Assembly (NCBI GenBank): GCA_964505295.1 | Contig: CAZDHR010000300.1 | Coordinates: 1 to 8,985, forward strand | DNA: 8,985 nucleotides | Origin: DATKZH01 sp964505295 | GTDB taxonomy: Bacteria; Planctomycetota; Planctomycetia; Pirellulales; Thermoguttaceae | Direction: 5' to 3' | Shown here: one piece after another, positions 7,631 to 8,985 of the stretch | How the letters are laid out: each line of letters begins with the position of its first letter | Numbering within the stretch: the first letter of the stretch is position 1 | The notes under the pieces: generated by a model | Seen by the model: only the letters and a program-made list of their open reading frames with translations | Told to the model about the DNA's origin: nothing | Databases searched by the model: none | Made by a program: the position numbers and the translations under genes

Positions 7631-7671
7631 AGGCTCGGATCTGCGCCGAAGACTTGCTCTAAACCCGTCTC

Positions 7672-7692
7672 CGTCCCGTTCGCCGGGCGACG
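7672..7692 (+). other. Small hairpin between the PPK2 gene and the PP-loop gene
   Basis: CGTCCCG (7672-7678) can pair with CGGG-C-GACG (7684-7692, one bulged C) across a five-base loop TTCGC. It sits directly before the GAAAGG that may act as RBS for the next gene. No T-run follows, so it is a weak terminator at best; it may affect mRNA stability or translation. Chance is a real alternative in DNA this GC-rich. Confidence 0.2.
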
Positions 7693-7709
7693 AAAGGCAT
7701 CGACCGACC

Positions 7710-8417
7710 ATGCCGGACCGAGAACGCGTCGTCTTCTCTTGGAGCGGCGGCAAGGATAGCGCGCTGGCCCTCTACGAGTTGCGGAAGAGCGACCGCTACG
7801 AAATCGTCGCCCTGCTGACCACGGTGGCCGACACGTACCGCCGCGTCAGCCACCACGGCGTGCGCGAGAGGCTGCTGGAGATGCAGGCCGAGGCGATCGG
7901 GCTGCCTCTGGACAAACTGTATTTGCCCACGGGCCCGTCCGACGCCTGTACGTTCGAGCAGTACGAGGAGTTGATGGGCCGCACCATGGCCCGGTATTGC
8001 GACGCCGGCGTGAGGTTCGTCGCCCACGGCGACGTCTTCCTCCAGGACCTCCGCGAGTATCGCGAGAAGAAGCTGGCCACGCTGGGCATGAAGGCCCTGT
8101 TCCCGATCTGGCAGCGCGACACGACCGAGCTGATCGACACGTTCATCCAACTCGGCTTCAGGGCGTACGTCACGTGCGTCGACGGGGAGAAGCTCCCCGC
8201 CTCGTTCGCCGGCCGGGCGATCGACGCCGCGTTTCTCGCGGATTTGCCCGAGGGCGTCGATCCGTGCGGCGAAAACGGCGAGTACCACTCGTTCGTGTAC
8301 GCCGGGCCGATCTTCGATCGTCCGCTCAACATTCGGGTGGGCGAAACCGTCTCGCGCGAGGGCCGCCACTACGCCGACCTGTTGCCCGGCGACGACTCGG
8401 CCGGCGAGATCGGTTAG
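7710..8417 (+). CDS. Dph6/MJ0570-type PP-loop ATP pyrophosphatase
   Basis: This 235-residue protein belongs to the diphthine-ammonia ligase-like (MJ0570-related, ATP-binding PP-loop) family. The N-terminus carries the PP-loop S-G-G-K-D-S at residues 12-17, which binds ATP for adenylation. Typical family features follow: V-S-H-H-G-V (46-51), G-D-V-F-L-Q-D-L-R-E-Y-R-E (107-119), the P-I-W segment at 132-134, and near the C-terminus C-G-E-N-G-E-Y-H-S-F-V (186-196) with A-G-P-I-F. Eukaryotic Dph6 amidates diphthine on eEF2. Bacteria lack that modification, so the substrate here is unknown and the protein is best named a putative N-type ATP pyrophosphatase. The ATG at 7710 is preferred: the PP-loop sits at the very N-terminus as usual, and everything upstream in this frame overlaps the PPK2 gene out of frame. 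The RBS is weak (AAAGG, 12 bases away), which may indicate translation from an upstream transcript. Confidence 0.9.
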   Translation: MPDRERVVFSWSGGKDSALALYELRKSDRYEIVALLTTVADTYRRVSHHGVRERLLEMQAEAIGLPLDKLYLPTGPSDACTFEQYEELMGRTMARYCDAGVRFVAHGDVFLQDLREYREKKLATLGMKALFPIWQRDTTELIDTFIQLGFRAYVTCVDGEKLPASFAGRAIDAAFLADLPEGVDPCGENGEYHSFVYAGPIFDRPLNIRVGETVSREGRHYADLLPGDDSAGEIG

Positions 8418-8448
8418 CGCGAGCCTGAAGCCCCGTTCCGCACGGCGC

Positions 8449-8469
8449 GATGGCTCGTTCCGAGCCGTC
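8449..8469 (+). terminator. Possible hairpin terminator after the PP-loop gene
   Basis: GATGGCTCG (8449-8457) pairs with CGAGCCGTC (8461-8469) across a TTC loop, giving nine pairs including one G-U, 31 bases after the stop codon. The position is right for a terminator of the PPK2/PP-loop transcript, but no T-run follows, so it could act only as a stability hairpin or Rho-assisted end. Confidence 0.35.
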
Positions 8470-8617
8470 CGCTGCTCGGATTGCGCCCCCCCGGCGGCGC
8501 GGGTAGTGTCCTAATTTGATATTTGTATTTTCCTTGGACGGCACAGATATTGCGAAAGCAATGGTGACTACCCTCCAGTGACTCCGTGTATGTCGCAGAC
8601 TAGTGCTCTGTCAGGCT

Positions 8618-8644
8618 TAGGAATTGGGGTTGCCTAGAATTGGG
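8618..8644 (+). repeat. Two close copies of TAG(G)AATTGGG
   Basis: TAGGAATTGGG (8618-8628) and TAGAATTGGG (8635-8644) form a short imperfect direct repeat with a step of about 16 bases. A looser relative, AATTTGGGGGTTGGC, lies at 8747-8761. Such repeats near an element end can be transposase-binding sites, but three short matches in AT-richer DNA may also be chance. Confidence 0.3.
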
Positions 8645-8817
8645 AAATCGTCGAATCTTCCGTGACTTCAAGTCAAGACACGACCGACAGAAGACCGCAG
8701 TCGCGTTGAATGGCTGCAAGTGCAGAGCCAGCAACGAGTTCTATCCAATTTGGGGGTTGGCGTGGCGCCCCGGGTCGATACACTCAACGCATTGCCACAA
8801 AAGGAGTTCGATCAGCA

Positions 8818-8979
8818 ATGCGATACGCGAATGACCCGCGACAAAACCGGCTGTTTGACGTCTTCGAGGAGATCCTGTCGCCGCTGGCCTACAAGGAGTT
8901 GCTGGCCGGTTGGCAGCATCTGTTTCGCCATGTTTTGCGCCAGGACGACGTTGAGCTTTGGCTATGTGCTAGAGTTTAG
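8818..8979 (+). pseudogene. Truncated transposase, N-terminal fragment
   Basis: The frame reads M-R-Y-A-N-D-P-R-Q-N-R-L-F-D-V-F followed by S-P-L-A-Y and G-W-Q-H-L-F-R-H-V-L. I recognise this as the beginning of a transposase common in Planctomycetota (IS1182/IS4-like; exact family uncertain). Full-length proteins continue for several hundred residues. Here the sequence changes character after residue 40 (R-Q-D-D-V-E-L-W-L-C-A-R-V) and stops at codon 54. The likely cause is an internal deletion or frameshift joining the 5' end to other sequence. The start is supported by AAGGAG at 8801-8806, 11 bases before the ATG. The frame is open back to an ATG at 8710, but that extension shows nothing recognisable. 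The fragment keeps no DDE catalytic residues, so it cannot transpose on its own. Confidence 0.5.
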
Positions 8980-8985
8980 GGCAAC

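Larger units (their letters stand above)
8504..8985 (+). mobile_element. Insertion-sequence remnant, AT-richer than its surroundings
   Basis: At about 8500 the GC-rich background stops abruptly and TAGTGTCCTAATTTGATATT begins. A second TAGTG-starting segment (TAGTGCTCTGTCAGGC) lies at 8601-8616. Both look like insertion-sequence ends, and the second is of a type I associate with planctomycete elements. The stretch contains only the start of a transposase gene (8818-8979). A weak inverted match exists between GTTGCC-TAGA (8629-8638) and the window's last bases (complement reads GTTGCCCTAAA). Element borders, family and target duplication cannot be settled here because the window ends. Between 8510 and 8817 I see no coding sequence that I trust. 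Confidence 0.45.

Noticed and set aside
6115..7662. 515-codon + frame starting with ATG at 6115
   Set aside because: It overlaps PPK2 in another frame and is dominated by R/G/A without motifs.
7332..7709. N-terminal extension of the PP-loop protein back to 7332
   Set aside because: The extension lies entirely over the PPK2 coding region or its spacer and is S/R/T-rich shadow sequence; the PP-loop protein normally starts just before S-G-G-K-D-S.
5933..7753. 606-codon open frame on the - strand opposite the PPK2 gene
   Set aside because: It is rich in repeated low-complexity H/L/R/P residues typical of an antisense frame in GC-rich DNA, while the + strand carries unmistakable PPK2 motifs over the whole length.
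8640..8834. 64-codon + frame upstream of the transposase fragment
   Set aside because: No RBS, no recognisable motif, and it overlaps the transposase start in another frame.
1..8985. CRISPR arrays, tRNA or rRNA genes
   Set aside because: No regularly spaced repeats, cloverleaf-like segments or rRNA signature sequences were found on either strand.

Overview
The window is GC-rich and tightly packed. All four intact or near-intact protein genes lie on the + strand, followed by a visibly more AT-rich mobile-element remnant at the right edge. Two exported sulfatases in a row beside a giant exported beta-propeller/CBM9-like/malectin protein is a gene repertoire typical of Planctomycetota (Pirellulales-like bacteria). 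The taxon is inferred from gene content and protein style only; no rRNA or marker gene is present.

Layout. (1) 1-2382: the 3' part of a large secreted protein with the end of a PQQ-type beta-propeller, CBM9-like domains that look nested, and a C-terminal malectin-like domain. (2) 2387-2452: a short stretch that reads as the last ~21 codons of a lost sulfatase. (3) 2515-4122 and 4190-5710: two exported Cys-type (formylglycine) sulfatases of different subfamilies. (4) 5711-6136: a 426-base gap that carries, on the - strand, a decayed internal fragment of a third sulfatase subfamily. (5) 6137-7630: a two-domain PPK2, polyphosphate:AMP phosphotransferase. (6) 7710-8417: a Dph6/MJ0570-type PP-loop ATPase. 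(7) 8418-8985: no intact gene; a composition break near 8500, insertion-sequence-like ends, and a transposase N-terminus that runs off into a stop after about 40 recognisable residues.

How the genes work together. The left two thirds is an accessory module for binding and desulfating sulfated polysaccharides outside the cytoplasm: a binding/scaffold protein plus two sulfatases. Both sulfatases need a formylglycine-generating enzyme, which is not in this window. The traces of two further sulfatases suggest gene turnover in this cluster. The right third is unrelated cytoplasmic metabolism: nucleotide phosphorylation from polyphosphate, and an ATP-dependent amidation-type enzyme whose bacterial substrate is unclear. 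I did not find a convincing wholly new system; the most informative signals are the sulfatase scars and the damaged insertion sequence.
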